A stretch of 63,783 bases of DNA from an uncultured Alphaproteobacteria bacterium (GCA_947259795.1 CAMYNJ010000083.1:1-63783), one strand, 5' to 3'. Numbered from the stretch's first letter, positions 44,023 to 54,318 are shown. The notes: generated by a model not told the origin, from the letters alone. Program-made: numbers and translations.

Positions 44023-44546
44023 TTTTCCTGCAGCCGCGGCATCAGTTCCACGAAGTTGCAGGGCGTGGTGCGCGCGTCCAGCTGATGCACGAGGATGTCG
44101 TCCCAGGCGTCCTTGCAGGCGCCGGTGGAACCGGGCAAGGCGAAGATATAGGTGCCCTTCGCGACCGCCCCCATGGCGCGGCTCTGGATGGTCGAAGTCT
44201 TGATCTTCTGATAGCTGATCCAGCGGAACAGCTCGCCGAAGCCGGGGATTTCCTTCTCCGCGACGCGATTCAGCGCTTCCGGCGTGACGTCGCGCCCGGT
44301 GACACCCGTGCCACCGGTGGAGATGATCACGTCGATTTCCGGATCGTCGATCCAGTCCTGCATCCTGGCGGCGATGAGATCGGCTTCGTCGCGCACGATG
44401 GCGCGGGCAGCCAGCTTGTGGCCGGCCCCCTCCAGCCGCTCGATCAGGGTGCTGCCGGAACGGTCGTCGGCTTCGGTCCTTGTGTCCGAAACCGTCATGA
44501 CCGCGATGTTCACAGGAAGAAAATCGCGGCGGCCTTCGATTTGCAC
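44019..44546 (-). CDS. moaB: Molybdenum cofactor biosynthesis protein MoaB/MogA-type
   Basis: 175 residues from the GTG at 44546, two bases after the slt stop; a TTG 33 nt upstream lies inside slt. The molybdopterin-binding fold is shown by VNIAVMTVSDTRTE, ISTGGTGVTGRDVTPEAL and ALPGSTGACKDAWDDIL. The family (MoaB/MogA) adenylylates molybdopterin before molybdenum insertion. A MoeB-like gene sits at 4.1 kb, but no other cofactor genes are here. It lies between slt and the TPR gene in a tight minus-strand group. Confidence 0.92.
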   Translation of the reverse strand: MQIEGRRDFLPVNIAVMTVSDTRTEADDRSGSTLIERLEGAGHKLAARAIVRDEADLIAARMQDWIDDPEIDVIISTGGTGVTGRDVTPEALNRVAEKEIPGFGELFRWISYQKIKTSTIQSRAMGAVAKGTYIFALPGSTGACKDAWDDILVHQLDARTTPCNFVELMPRLQEK

Positions 44547-44547
44547 G

Positions 44548-46410
44548 TCAGTTCTCGCTGGTGGTCCTGTTGAATGCAACGACCTGCCGATTCAGCGGGT
44601 CGTGCGCACTGTAGACCGGCCAGTCGCCGGCGACAACATCCCGCAGCGACGGACGCGGCTGGCCCAGACGGTCGCGATAGATCCAGTAATTGGCCAACAC
44701 CTTCTCTACATAGTCGCGGGTTTCACGGTTCGGGATGCTCTCGATGAACAGCAGCGGATCGTTGCGGAAATCGACGCCGCGCATCCATTTCCGCAGGTTC
44801 CCCGGCCCACCGTTATAGGCCGCCACCGCCATGAACAGATTCTGGTCGATCGCCGGTGTATCCAGCAAATGGCGGATATATTTCTGGCCCAGCGTAACGT
44901 TCAACTCCGGGTCGTACAGCTTGTCGCGCCGCCAGCCGCGATAGCGCTGGCCCGAAATGAAGCCCGCGGTGCCGGGCATAAGCTGCATCAGTCCGCGCGC
45001 GCCGGCGCGGCTCTTGGCCCCGGTCTTGAAGTTGGATTCCTGGCGCATCAGCGCGAAAATCAGCGCGCGGTCCACCTGGAAGCCGCCGTTCGGCTTCCAC
45101 CCCGGCAGGGGGAACAGCGCCGCATTGTGCCAATGCCCGTCGCGCTTGTTGATCGCATAGCCGACCTGGAAGGACAGCGCGGCGATCTGTTCATTGTCGG
45201 CGTAGGCCATCAGGGTCTTCAGCATATCGGGCGGCATGCGCGAGAAAACGCGCTTGAGCTCCGCGAGGCCCTGTCGCTCCTCGCCAATCTGCATTAGCGC
45301 CAGGCCGCGCCGCGCCGCCGGGACATTCAGGATCTGGCGGGCCGCGTCGGGGCTGGCGCCGGGAACCTGCCAGTCGATCGCATGTTCCAGCGCCAGGGCT
45401 TCCTGGCCCAGCACGCCATAGAAAGTCATCGGACGCGCCGCCGCCAGTTGCAGCATCGCCACGACCTTGTCGGGCTGGCGGTCGACCAAATAGGCCCGGG
45501 CTGCCCAGTAGGCGCCAGCCGATACCAGCCAGTCGCTGCCGGTGCGTGAATTCGCCAGCGCCGCGAACTGTTCAGCCGCCACGTCATACTGGCGCAGCCG
45601 CCAGGCCACCAGCCCGGCCCACCAATGAGCATCCGACACCCATTCGCCGGACCGGTTGGCGGCGCTCAAGGCTAGTTCCAGCGCCTTCTCGTTCTTGTCG
45701 GCCTGGTAATAGGCCCGGGCTATATCGGCCAGCGCTTCGTCATAACTGATCGAATCGAAATGCCGCGCGACGCTCTTGGTCTCCAGATACTCCAATGCCC
45801 TGGTCGGTGCCCCCATGCGCAGCCAGCGGGCGATACGCCGTTCGGCATAGCGCAGGTCCCGGCTATTGCGGCGGCGCACCGGCGGATTCGGCGCGGCGTT
45901 CGCGGGCTCGGCCTGCCGCGGCGCCGGTTTCGTCCAGGAAATATTGACCGAGGGAATAGCCGGCTTGCGCGGCCATTTCCAGTTGGCAGGCCGGCGTTTT
46001 ACGGCAAGCCTGTAAATCCGCTCGGCTTCCGGATGGTCGGCGTAGTCACGCATCCAGTCCTTCAGTTCCTCGTAGCGGGACCGGTAGGCGCGCGGGTGCA
46101 TATAGCGCTGGTAAAGCACATGGCCCATCAACAGCCGGTCGGAGAGCTGCTTGATGCGCTTGTCCGCAGCTTTCCATTCGCCGCCCTTCTGAAGGCGGAA
46201 AATCTCGCGGTAAAGCCGCGCATCGCTGTCGCTGAGGACAGTGAGGGTTTCCGCGATCTCACTATTCCTGTCGACGTGCGGGAACTGTATGCCGGCAAGC
46301 GGCAGTGCGTCACCGATCTCCGCCGCCGCATTGTTCGGCGTCAGGCAGACCAGCATCCCCAATAAGGCGGCAAATGCCGCGGGGATAGTCCGAAATCCAG
46401 CGATAATCAA
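44548..46410 (-). CDS. slt: Soluble-type lytic murein transglycosylase
   Basis: 620 residues from a TTG at 46410. This start has GGAGGG 4 nt upstream and is followed at once by a signal peptide (MIIAGFRTIPAAFAALLGML to NNAAAE); earlier ATGs lack both. A long alpha-superhelical U-shaped region is followed by the SLT domain: catalytic Glu458 in MRQESNFKTGAKS, AGARGLMQLMPGTA and FMAVAAYNGGPGNL. The enzyme cleaves peptidoglycan between MurNAc and GlcNAc with 1,6-anhydro product formation, in the periplasm. Length fits Slt70-like proteins. moaB and the TPR gene follow. Confidence 0.92.
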   Translation of the reverse strand: MIIAGFRTIPAAFAALLGMLVCLTPNNAAAEIGDALPLAGIQFPHVDRNSEIAETLTVLSDSDARLYREIFRLQKGGEWKAADKRIKQLSDRLLMGHVLYQRYMHPRAYRSRYEELKDWMRDYADHPEAERIYRLAVKRRPANWKWPRKPAIPSVNISWTKPAPRQAEPANAAPNPPVRRRNSRDLRYAERRIARWLRMGAPTRALEYLETKSVARHFDSISYDEALADIARAYYQADKNEKALELALSAANRSGEWVSDAHWWAGLVAWRLRQYDVAAEQFAALANSRTGSDWLVSAGAYWAARAYLVDRQPDKVVAMLQLAAARPMTFYGVLGQEALALEHAIDWQVPGASPDAARQILNVPAARRGLALMQIGEERQGLAELKRVFSRMPPDMLKTLMAYADNEQIAALSFQVGYAINKRDGHWHNAALFPLPGWKPNGGFQVDRALIFALMRQESNFKTGAKSRAGARGLMQLMPGTAGFISGQRYRGWRRDKLYDPELNVTLGQKYIRHLLDTPAIDQNLFMAVAAYNGGPGNLRKWMRGVDFRNDPLLFIESIPNRETRDYVEKVLANYWIYRDRLGQPRPSLRDVVAGDWPVYSAHDPLNRQVVAFNRTTSEN

Positions 46411-46589
46411 TTTGCCCTCCAGCCCGAGCAGCCCTTTTGCCGGGCCAAGCGAATCAATGAATATCATGGCATCAGGATAGAATCTTGTCGTAAAGAAATC
46501 GTATAGGCTGAAATTCGGCAAGCCATAAGGCCGGTAAAGGGCGAATCGAATAAAGCAGGACTTGTTTCTTACCGATCCTGGGTGGGCCG

Positions 46590-47402
46590 TCAGGTTAGTT
46601 CGTCCAGCTTTTCTCTCAATGACAGGAAGTCCATCCAGGTCTCTCGTTTTTGTGCCGGGTTGCGCAGCAGGTAGGCAGGATGGAAGGTGGGCATCGCCGG
46701 AATCGGCGCCTCCAGCCCCTCGCCATATTCGACCCAGCGCCCCCTGGCCCTGTTGATGCCGCTGTTCAGCCCCAGCACCGTGTTCATCGCCGGCCGGCCC
46801 AGCGTAACCAGCAGGCGCGGCCGGACGAGCGCGATATGGCGCCGCACGAAAGGCAGGCAGGCGGCGGTTTCCGCATCGGTCGGGCTGCGGTTTCCCGGCG
46901 GCCGCCAGAAGATGATGTTGGTGATATAGACCGACTGTTCGTCCAGCCCGATGAAAGACAATATCCGGTCCAGCAGCCGTCCGCTGGCGCCGACGAAGGG
47001 CAGGCCTTCCCTGTCTTCCTCGGCTCCCGGGGCTTCCCCGATGAACATGACCGGCGCATCCGGGTTACCGCGCGCGAAGACCAGGTTGGTGGCGGTCTGT
47101 TTCAGCGCGCAGCCCTCGAATTTCTCCAGCGCCGCACGCAGCGAGTCGAGATCGTCGGCCGCCGCCGCGGCCTCACGCGCATCCGCCGCGCCCTGGGCCG
47201 GCGCCAGCGGTGCATCCGGGCCGGGGTCGCGTGACGATGGCGCGGAGGCCCCGATCGGTTCTTGCGTGATCGGCGGGGGTTCCGGCGCTGCGGCGGGCCG
47301 CCCGGTCCTGCGGCGATCAATCGGCTCCTCGCCGATGGCCTCGTCCGCGCCCATCGCCGCCATCCAGTCCAGCGCGGCCAGTCTCCGCCGCCGGTCGGTC
47401 AT
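46590..47402 (-). CDS. Uracil-DNA glycosylase, family 4/5-like
   Basis: 270 residues from ATG 47402. A long, low-complexity Ala/Pro-rich N-terminal segment (about residues 20-90) precedes the glycosylase domain. Motif A is [17 protein letters not shown], with [13 protein letters not shown] next and motif B in TFHPAYLLR. Family 4 enzymes hold a 4Fe-4S cluster by four cysteines; here the two that are expected near KFEG and IIFW are Phe/Lys and Trp, while Cys in EGCALK and AACLPF remain. Cluster loss or a variant ligand set is therefore possible. The enzyme should excise uracil from DNA, complementing dut. Confidence 0.9.
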   Translation of the reverse strand: MTDRRRRLAALDWMAAMGADEAIGEEPIDRRRTGRPAAAPEPPPITQEPIGASAPSSRDPGPDAPLAPAQGAADAREAAAAADDLDSLRAALEKFEGCALKQTATNLVFARGNPDAPVMFIGEAPGAEEDREGLPFVGASGRLLDRILSFIGLDEQSVYITNIIFWRPPGNRSPTDAETAACLPFVRRHIALVRPRLLVTLGRPAMNTVLGLNSGINRARGRWVEYGEGLEAPIPAMPTFHPAYLLRNPAQKRETWMDFLSLREKLDELT

Positions 47403-47538
47403 TGCATCCACTCCGTTTGCGCTATCGCCTGCCGCCCCCGCAAAGAGGCCGCTGTCATACTAGTATCAGCCGCATTGGTTCTGGAAATCATTTCGGTGGT
47501 GTTATAGGTATCGTTGCCAATCGGACAGGAGCACGGGT

Positions 47539-49170
47539 ATGGAACGCGAATCCATGGAATTCGATGTCGTGATCGTCGGCGCCGGCCCTTCGGGGCTGGC
47601 CGCGGCGATCCGCCTGAAACAGCTCTGCGCGGACAAGGGCCAGAATTTGAGCGTCTGCGTCCTGGAAAAGGGCGCGGAGGTCGGCGCGCATATCCTGTCG
47701 GGCGCGGTGATGGATCCCGGCGCGCTGACCGAATTGATCCCCGACTGGAAGGAGAAGGGCGCGCCGCTGAACATGCCGGCCGGGAAAGACAGCTTCCTGT
47801 ATCTGACCGCCTCGAAGGCGTATCGCTTGCCGACGCCGCCGCAGATGCACAATCACGGCAACTATGTCATCAGCCTGGGCAATGTAGTGCGCTGGCTGAG
47901 CGAGCAGGCCGAGGCGCTGGAGGTCGAGGTCTATCCCGGTTTCGCGGCGGCCGAGGTTCTCTATCACGAGGACGGTTCGGTCAAGGGCGTGGCGACCGGC
48001 GACATGGGCATCACCAAGACCGGCGAGCAGGGGCCGAATTATCAGCCCGGCATGGAGCTGCACGCCCGCCAGACGATCTTCGCCGAGGGCTGCCGCGGCT
48101 CGCTGACCAAGGTGCTGTTCGAGAAATTCGACCTGCGCCGCGACTGCGACCCGCAAACCTACGGCATCGGCATCAAGGAGCTGTGGGAGGTCGACCCGGC
48201 CAGGCACAGACCAGGCGCGATCATGCACAGCATCGGTTGGCCGCTGGACAGCCGCACCTATGGCGGTTCGTTCCTCTACCACCTGGAAAACAACCAGGTG
48301 GCGGTCGGTTTCGTGGTCGGGCTGGATTACGAGAATCCTTACCTGAGTCCTTACCATGAATTCCAGCGGTTCAAGCACCACCCCGCCATCCGGCCCACCT
48401 TCGAGGGCGGGCGGCGCATCGAATATGGCGCACGGGCGCTAAACGAAGGCGGTTTCCAGTCGATCCCGAAGCTAACCTTCCCCGGTGGGCTGCTGGTCGG
48501 CGACACTGCGGGTTTCCTGGACGTGCCGAAGATCAAGGGTTCGCACACGGCGATCAAGTCGGGCATGACGGCCGCGGAAGCAGTGTTCGCAGCGCTGATC
48601 GAGAGCGACAGCCCGCGCGAAGTCACCGCCTATGCGGAAAAGCTGAAACAAACCTGGGTCTGGCGCGACCTTTACAAGTCGCGCAATATCCGGCCGTCGT
48701 TTACCCGCGGGCGCTGGATCGGGCTGGCCTGGTCGGCGCTGGACACCTATCTGTTCCGCGGCAAGGCGCCCTGGACCTTCCGTCAGCATTCCGACCATGA
48801 CAGGTTGTTGCCGAAATCGGCCTGCAAGCCGATAGATTATCCCAAGCCGGACGGCGTTATCAGTTTCGACCGGCTGACCAACGTGGCCTTCTCCAATACC
48901 AGCCATGAAGAGGACCAACCGGCCCATCTGACGCTGAAAGACCCATCCGTGCCGATCGCGGTGAACCTCGACCGCTACGACGCGCCCGAGCAGCGCTACT
49001 GCCCGGCCGGGGTCTACGAGATCGTCACCGAGGGCGACGGCGCGCCGAAGCTGCAAATCAACGCGCAGAACTGTGTCCACTGCAAAACCTGCGACATCAA
49101 GGATCCGACGCAGAACATCAACTGGGTGGTGCCCGAAGGCGGTGGCGGGCCCGCCTATTCCGGGATGTAG
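47539..49170 (+). CDS. Electron transfer flavoprotein-ubiquinone oxidoreductase
   Basis: 543 residues with AGGAGC 7 nt before the ATG. The FAD-binding GAGPSG (14-19), [15 protein letters not shown] and [10 protein letters not shown] are present, and the 4Fe-4S cysteines are at Cys488 and Cys512-X2-Cys515-X2-Cys518 ([13 protein letters not shown]). The enzyme is a monotopic inner-membrane protein that passes electrons from acyl-CoA and N-methyl dehydrogenases, through ETF, to ubiquinone. ETF alpha and beta genes are not in the window. Length is typical of bacterial and mitochondrial ETF-QO. Confidence 0.96.
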   Translation: MERESMEFDVVIVGAGPSGLAAAIRLKQLCADKGQNLSVCVLEKGAEVGAHILSGAVMDPGALTELIPDWKEKGAPLNMPAGKDSFLYLTASKAYRLPTPPQMHNHGNYVISLGNVVRWLSEQAEALEVEVYPGFAAAEVLYHEDGSVKGVATGDMGITKTGEQGPNYQPGMELHARQTIFAEGCRGSLTKVLFEKFDLRRDCDPQTYGIGIKELWEVDPARHRPGAIMHSIGWPLDSRTYGGSFLYHLENNQVAVGFVVGLDYENPYLSPYHEFQRFKHHPAIRPTFEGGRRIEYGARALNEGGFQSIPKLTFPGGLLVGDTAGFLDVPKIKGSHTAIKSGMTAAEAVFAALIESDSPREVTAYAEKLKQTWVWRDLYKSRNIRPSFTRGRWIGLAWSALDTYLFRGKAPWTFRQHSDHDRLLPKSACKPIDYPKPDGVISFDRLTNVAFSNTSHEEDQPAHLTLKDPSVPIAVNLDRYDAPEQRYCPAGVYEIVTEGDGAPKLQINAQNCVHCKTCDIKDPTQNINWVVPEGGGGPAYSGM

Positions 49171-49265
49171 TCCGATTTCCGCTCGCCCGGAATTGGCGCT
49201 GCCCCGCTGGACGCGGCGGCGGCGGAACGGTACTGTTCGCCCGCCGATTCGTTTACAAGGGGATC

Positions 49266-51056
49266 ATGATGGGGCTAGCCGGCCTGTCCACATACAAGTT
49301 CTTCCGTCACCGAGGGATCTGGCGCGCCGCAATCGCGGCGGCGTTGTTGGTCGCCGGCTGCGCGACCGACAATCCCAGTAACACCGGTTCAGCGAATGCA
49401 GGTGAATCGCCACGACGGTTCAATGTTATCGAGCCCGTCGGGCAGCGTTCGCCCTATGGAAACTATCTGGCCGGGCGTTTTGCCGAGCGGCAGAAGGATT
49501 TCGCACAGGCAGCGGCGGCGTTCGGCCGTGCCCTGGACGATTTCCCCGATAATGTCGCGTTGATACGGCGGACCTTTTATCTGTCCCTGCAGGCTGGCCA
49601 GATGGACACGGCCCTGCGGCTGGCGCACAAGCTGGAAGAATCCGGCACGAAAGTTTCGACGGCCCAGCTTCTGCTGGCCGCCGAGTCCGTAGCCAATGAC
49701 GATTTCGCGAATGCCCTGCTGCGGATGGAGGCCATGGATCGCGAAGACCTGGCGCGCTATTCGGTCCCCCTGGCGCTGGCCTGGGCTCATGCCGGCGCGA
49801 ACGAGACCTCCGGCGCGTTAGCCGCGCTGGCGCCGCTGGACCGGGAAAGCGGCTTCGAAACCCTGCGGCAACTGCATGAGGCTTTCATCCAGGATTTCGC
49901 TGGTCAGCCCGGCCAGGCCGAAAAGGCATATCGCGCCGCACTCGGCGACGATCCCGCTACGGGGGCGAACCGCGTGGTCCGGGCCTATGGCGCGTTCCTG
50001 GAGCGCGGTGGGCGGGCCAGTGAAGCGGCCGCGCTCTATGACGGCTATACCGGCGGTGACATGAACGGACTGCTGTTCGAAGCCGCGCGTGAACGTCTCG
50101 CGGCAGGGCGCAAGCCCGATCCAAGGATCGATTCGGCGGCCTCCGGCATGGCCGAGGGTTTTTTCGATATCGCCTCGATCCTCCCCAAGGAAAGGGCTGG
50201 CGAAATCGTGCTGATCTATTGCCGGCTGGCGCTGTATCTGCGGCCTGATTTTCCGCTGGCCCAACTCCTGATGGCCGACGTTTACGAAGGATTCGGACGT
50301 TACGCGGAAGCGGCCGAAATCTATCGCGGCATCGATCAGGCGGGCGCCTATGGTTGGGTGGCCCGATTGCGGCTGTCCGACGATCTGTACGAGTTGGGTG
50401 ATGTCGAGGGCGCGACCGCGCTTCTGCGAATGATGGCCGACGAGCGGCCGGAACGCAGCGACGCGCTGGTGCGTCTCGGCAATATCCTGCGCTACGAGGA
50501 ACGTTACACCGAATCTGTGGTGGCTTATGACCGTGCCGTGGCGCGCATAGGCGAAATCACGGGCGGCAACTGGACCATCCTCTACAGCCGCGGAATCTCG
50601 CTTGAACGCTCCAGACAATGGGACCGCGCGGAACAGGATTTCCTGAAGGCCCTGGAGCTGGAGCCCGACCAGCCTTTCGTCCTCAACTATCTGGGTTACA
50701 GCTGGGTCGAACAGGGCAAGAACCTCGCCCAGGCCCGCGACATGCTGGAGCGCGCCGTGGCGCAGCGCCAGGATGACGGCTATATCGTCGACAGCATGGG
50801 ATGGGCGCTTTACAAGCTGGGCGAATTTACAGATGCCGTCGTTTATCTGGAGCGCGCGGTGGCCCTGCACCCGCAGGACCCGGTAATCAATGATCACCTG
50901 GGCGACGCCTACTGGCGCGTCGGCCGGCGGGACGAGGCGCGGATCCAGTGGCGCCGCGCCCTGGGGCTAAGTCCTGAAGACGAGCTGCGCGACCAGATCC
51001 AGGACAAGCTGGAGGAAGGTTTGCCGGCGAGTGAGCCGCGCGGCGGCAGCGGGTGA
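49266..51056 (+). CDS. TPR-repeat lipoprotein
   Basis: 596 residues from ATG 49266 (or 49269), after AAGGGG. A signal peptide ends in the lipobox LLVAGC (Cys about 32). Many TPR units follow, such as FAQAAAAFGRALDDFPDNVAL, YAEAAEIYRGIDQAGA and YTESVVAYDRAVARIGEITG, and the C-terminal repeats end in FTDAVVYLERAVALHPQDP. It should be a periplasm-facing scaffold lipoprotein. Its stop overlaps the ispE GTG by 4 bp, an arrangement common in alphaproteobacteria that couples the two genes. Confidence 0.9.
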   Translation: MMGLAGLSTYKFFRHRGIWRAAIAAALLVAGCATDNPSNTGSANAGESPRRFNVIEPVGQRSPYGNYLAGRFAERQKDFAQAAAAFGRALDDFPDNVALIRRTFYLSLQAGQMDTALRLAHKLEESGTKVSTAQLLLAAESVANDDFANALLRMEAMDREDLARYSVPLALAWAHAGANETSGALAALAPLDRESGFETLRQLHEAFIQDFAGQPGQAEKAYRAALGDDPATGANRVVRAYGAFLERGGRASEAAALYDGYTGGDMNGLLFEAARERLAAGRKPDPRIDSAASGMAEGFFDIASILPKERAGEIVLIYCRLALYLRPDFPLAQLLMADVYEGFGRYAEAAEIYRGIDQAGAYGWVARLRLSDDLYELGDVEGATALLRMMADERPERSDALVRLGNILRYEERYTESVVAYDRAVARIGEITGGNWTILYSRGISLERSRQWDRAEQDFLKALELEPDQPFVLNYLGYSWVEQGKNLAQARDMLERAVAQRQDDGYIVDSMGWALYKLGEFTDAVVYLERAVALHPQDPVINDHLGDAYWRVGRRDEARIQWRRALGLSPEDELRDQIQDKLEEGLPASEPRGGSG

Positions 51057-51937
51057 TCGACGAGGCTCCAGGCGCCCTCCGGCTGGCCGCGCCGGCCAAG
51101 GTCAATCTCTATCTCCATGTTACCGGGCGGCGTGCCGACGGCTACCACTTGCTGGACAGTCTGGTCGTGTTCACCGCAGTGTCGGACCGGCTCGAATTGA
51201 GGCCAGCGGACCGCCTGTCGCTTGCCGTCGAAGGCGCGTTCGCGGACAATGCCGGACCGGATGACGACAATCTCGTGCTGCGCGCTGCGCGGGCGCTGGC
51301 CGGGGCGGCGAACATGGACAAGGGCATGGCGGCCAGGCTGGTAAAGAATATACCGGCGGCGGCCGGACTGGGCGGCGGGTCGGCCGATGCGGCGGCGGCG
51401 CTAAGGGGCCTGATGCGGTTATGGGACATCGCGCCGGATGCCGTCGATTTGCCCGCGCTTGCCCTGGGGCTCGGCGCGGACATACCGGTCTGCCTGGCGG
51501 CGAAGTCTGCTTTCGTCAGCGGCGTCGGCGATCAGGTTGAGACCGCACCGACACTTCCCAATGTCGGGTTGCTGCTGGTCAATCCCGGCGTCGCATTGGC
51601 CACGCCGTCGGTTTTCGCCGGGCGCCGCGGCGGGTTCTCGCCGCCCGGGCGGTTTTCCGAGTCGCCAGCATCCGTTGCGGCACTTGCCACCCTGCTGCGC
51701 GAACGCGACAATGATCTCGCCGCGGCGGCAATCGCGCTGGCGCCCGTAATCGCGGACGTTCTTGCCGCCCTGGAATCGGCCCCTGGATGCCATCTGGCAC
51801 GCATGACAGGCAGTGGCGCCACCTGTTTCGGCCTGTTCGATGACGAGGCGTCGGCCATGAATGCGGCGGGCGCGCTAAGTCGGGACGGCTGGTGGGTTCA
51901 GGCGACCCGTCTGCTTCAATCCGGGTCGGATACGTAA
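51053..51937 (+). CDS. ispE: 4-diphosphocytidyl-2-C-methyl-D-erythritol kinase
   Basis: 294 residues with a GTG start overlapping the TPR gene stop (GTGA). The GHMP kinase signatures are AAPAKVNLYLHVTGRRADGY at the N-terminus, the glycine-rich AAGLGGGSADAAAAL ATP loop, and the C-terminal MTGSGATCFGLF. It phosphorylates CDP-ME in the MEP isoprenoid pathway; ispH of the same pathway is at 15.7 kb. Its end overlaps the converging histidine kinase gene by 22 bp, so the two antisense 3' ends may interact. Confidence 0.96.
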   Translation: MIDEAPGALRLAAPAKVNLYLHVTGRRADGYHLLDSLVVFTAVSDRLELRPADRLSLAVEGAFADNAGPDDDNLVLRAARALAGAANMDKGMAARLVKNIPAAAGLGGGSADAAAALRGLMRLWDIAPDAVDLPALALGLGADIPVCLAAKSAFVSGVGDQVETAPTLPNVGLLLVNPGVALATPSVFAGRRGGFSPPGRFSESPASVAALATLLRERDNDLAAAAIALAPVIADVLAALESAPGCHLARMTGSGATCFGLFDDEASAMNAAGALSRDGWWVQATRLLQSGSDT

Positions 51938-54318
51938 TTTTCCGGCAGGACCCGCGATCGCGGGATCGTCACAGTCACCTTTGTCCCCTCCCCGGGTTCG
52001 CTGGTGATCCGGATCCAGCCCTGGTGCAGTTCCGCCAACGCCTTTACCAGCGACAACCCCAAACCCGTTCCTTCATAACGGCGCGTTAGCGAGCTTTCCA
52101 AACGCACGAAGGGCTCCAGGGCCCATTCGACCTCTTCCGCCTTCATGCCGATACCGGTATCCTCTACAGCCATTGTGAGGTTTCCGGCCTCGTCGAGCGA
52201 TGTTGCGGCGGTGACCCGGCCGCCGCGCCCTGTGAACTTTACGGCATTCGAAAGAAGGTTGATCAATACCTGCTTCATCTTGCGTTCGTCGGCCCTGAAC
52301 TGGGGTGCGGGCGCCGGCACGGTCTTGACTAACGCCACGCCGGCCTTTCTCGCCCGGTCCTCGACCAGCCGCAGGCAGCTTTCCACCAGTCGCGCACTGT
52401 CGATATCATCATCGGAAAGGTCTATATGCCCGGCCTCGATCCTGGACAGGTCCAGGATGTCGCCGATGAGGTCCAGAAGATGGAGGCCGCTGGTGTGAAT
52501 GTCCTGCGCATAGTCGACATAGCGGCTGTCCAGCGGACCGAAAGACTCACGCGAGATCATCTCCGAGAACCCCAGAACCGCGTTCAACGGCGTTCGCAGT
52601 TCGTGGCTCATATTGGCCAGAAACTCGGTTTTGGCCCGGTTCGCCAGTTCCGCTTGCTCCTTGGCGACCGTAAGTTCCTTCTCGCGTGCCATCTGATCGG
52701 TTATCACCCGGCGGACAAGTATGACACCGCCTTCGCGGGTCGGATATTCGTTCACCTGTACCCATTGCCCGTCGCCAACTTCATGGACGCTGCTGGACGG
52801 TGGATTGCGGTGACCCTCCAGCCGCCGCCGGACGAAACTCTCCCGCTCTTCCTGCGGGACCGCGTAAAAACCGCGCGCCGCGCCGCCACGTATGAAGTCC
52901 TCGAAACGCATGCCGGTCTTCAAAATGCCGGGGGCCAGCGCTTCCATTCGCTGGCGGTAGTTTTCGTTGAACAGGACCAGCCGGTCCTCTACGTCCCAAA
53001 GCGCGATACCTTCCGAGGTATTATCCAGCGCGTCCATGAAGCGCTGCCGCAACGTCTCGAGCGATCGGCGCCGGAGGACCTCCTCAGTCTCGTCGGCGGC
53101 GGTACCGCGATACCCCACAAAGTCGCCGCCGGGGCTGAAAACGGGCTTGCCGCTGATCCTCAGGTAATGCCTGGTGCCGGCCTCGTCATCGTAGGTATAA
53201 CGGAAATCGCGGAACGGCTCGTGCTTTTCCAGAATTCGTATATGGTTGCGCCAGACTGGTTCGTCGGGGCTGGCGCCTGCCACCTCCCAACGAGTCAGTC
53301 CCAGCCAACTGTCCGGGTCAACCCCGCTCATTTCCCCAACTTTGGCGGAAAAACGGGTAAACCGGAACTCCGCATCCATTTCCCACAGCCAGTCCGACGC
53401 GGCCTCCGCGAAATCCGCCAGCCGCGCCTCGCTTTCCCTTTGGGATTCCTCCGCTCTTCGGACGTCGGAAATGTCCTGGATCGTTCCGAACTGACCGACG
53501 AAATTTCCTTCTTCGTCTATCTCTGGATTGCCGATTTCATGGATGTATCTGATTTCGCCGGCGGGCAGGACAACCCGGTATTCCGTATCGAATGCCCGTT
53601 CCTCTTCATCGGCGGCGATCATTTCGGCGAGCACCCGGTCGCGATCCTCGGGATGTACGTTCCTGTACATTTCCTCGTTGGAGACGGCATCCGGCTTCAT
53701 CCAACCCTCGATTACCCGTAGCGCTTCGTCCGAAAGGTAGACAAGTGCGTCCTGGGACCAGCGCCAGTAACCGAGCCGGGCCAGCCGCTGGGCCTCTAGA
53801 AGCATTGCTTCTCTCTCGCGCAGCGCCTCATCCGCCACTTTTTGCTCGGTTATGTCCTGTATGATGCCGAAATACCCAAGAAAATCGCCGTTTTCGTCGA
53901 ATTCAGGCTCGCCGACTTCGTGGATATGGCGAATTTCACCGTCCGGGCGGACGATGCGGTACTGGATATCGAAAACCCCGTGAATGCCGTCGGTCGACTG
54001 ATATACCTGCTGCACGCGCTCGCGGTCAGCCGGGTGGGTCCGTTCCATCTCCGCTTCTGCCGACGGATCCAGCCGGTCCGGCTCAACACCAACAATTGCG
54101 GCGAATTCATCCGACCAGTTCACCAGCTTTCCGTCGGCCGCCGACCAGCGCCAATGTCCCAGCCGGGCCACCCGCTGCGCCTGTCGCAAAAGCGATTCGC
54201 TCCTGGACAGCGGTTCGCGCGCGGCGCCCGTGAGAGCAGTTTCGTTCGGGGGACGGCCCGGCGGCAGACCCTGGCCGCCAGAGGCTTTCCGATTTTGTTT
54301 CGCTGTCTTTGCGGCCAT
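51916..54318 (-). CDS. Soluble multi-PAS sensor histidine kinase
   Basis: 800 residues from ATG 54318, with AGGA about 8 nt upstream; an ATG 9 nt earlier is also possible. No membrane segment is visible. Four PAS units precede the kinase: two near-duplicate PAS/PAC domains (about 35-165 and 166-300, both with GxWRWS and a PDGEIRHIHE-like PAC), a third (about 305-425) and a fourth (about 435-555). The HisKA motif MSHELRTPLN has His572; N box KQVLINLLSNAVKF, G1 DTGIGM and G2 GTGLGLSLV complete the ATPase. No response regulator is nearby, so it is an orphan kinase probably sensing a small ligand or redox state. Confidence 0.93.
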   Translation of the reverse strand: MAAKTAKQNRKASGGQGLPPGRPPNETALTGAAREPLSRSESLLRQAQRVARLGHWRWSAADGKLVNWSDEFAAIVGVEPDRLDPSAEAEMERTHPADRERVQQVYQSTDGIHGVFDIQYRIVRPDGEIRHIHEVGEPEFDENGDFLGYFGIIQDITEQKVADEALREREAMLLEAQRLARLGYWRWSQDALVYLSDEALRVIEGWMKPDAVSNEEMYRNVHPEDRDRVLAEMIAADEEERAFDTEYRVVLPAGEIRYIHEIGNPEIDEEGNFVGQFGTIQDISDVRRAEESQRESEARLADFAEAASDWLWEMDAEFRFTRFSAKVGEMSGVDPDSWLGLTRWEVAGASPDEPVWRNHIRILEKHEPFRDFRYTYDDEAGTRHYLRISGKPVFSPGGDFVGYRGTAADETEEVLRRRSLETLRQRFMDALDNTSEGIALWDVEDRLVLFNENYRQRMEALAPGILKTGMRFEDFIRGGAARGFYAVPQEERESFVRRRLEGHRNPPSSSVHEVGDGQWVQVNEYPTREGGVILVRRVITDQMAREKELTVAKEQAELANRAKTEFLANMSHELRTPLNAVLGFSEMISRESFGPLDSRYVDYAQDIHTSGLHLLDLIGDILDLSRIEAGHIDLSDDDIDSARLVESCLRLVEDRARKAGVALVKTVPAPAPQFRADERKMKQVLINLLSNAVKFTGRGGRVTAATSLDEAGNLTMAVEDTGIGMKAEEVEWALEPFVRLESSLTRRYEGTGLGLSLVKALAELHQGWIRITSEPGEGTKVTVTIPRSRVLPENYVSDPD

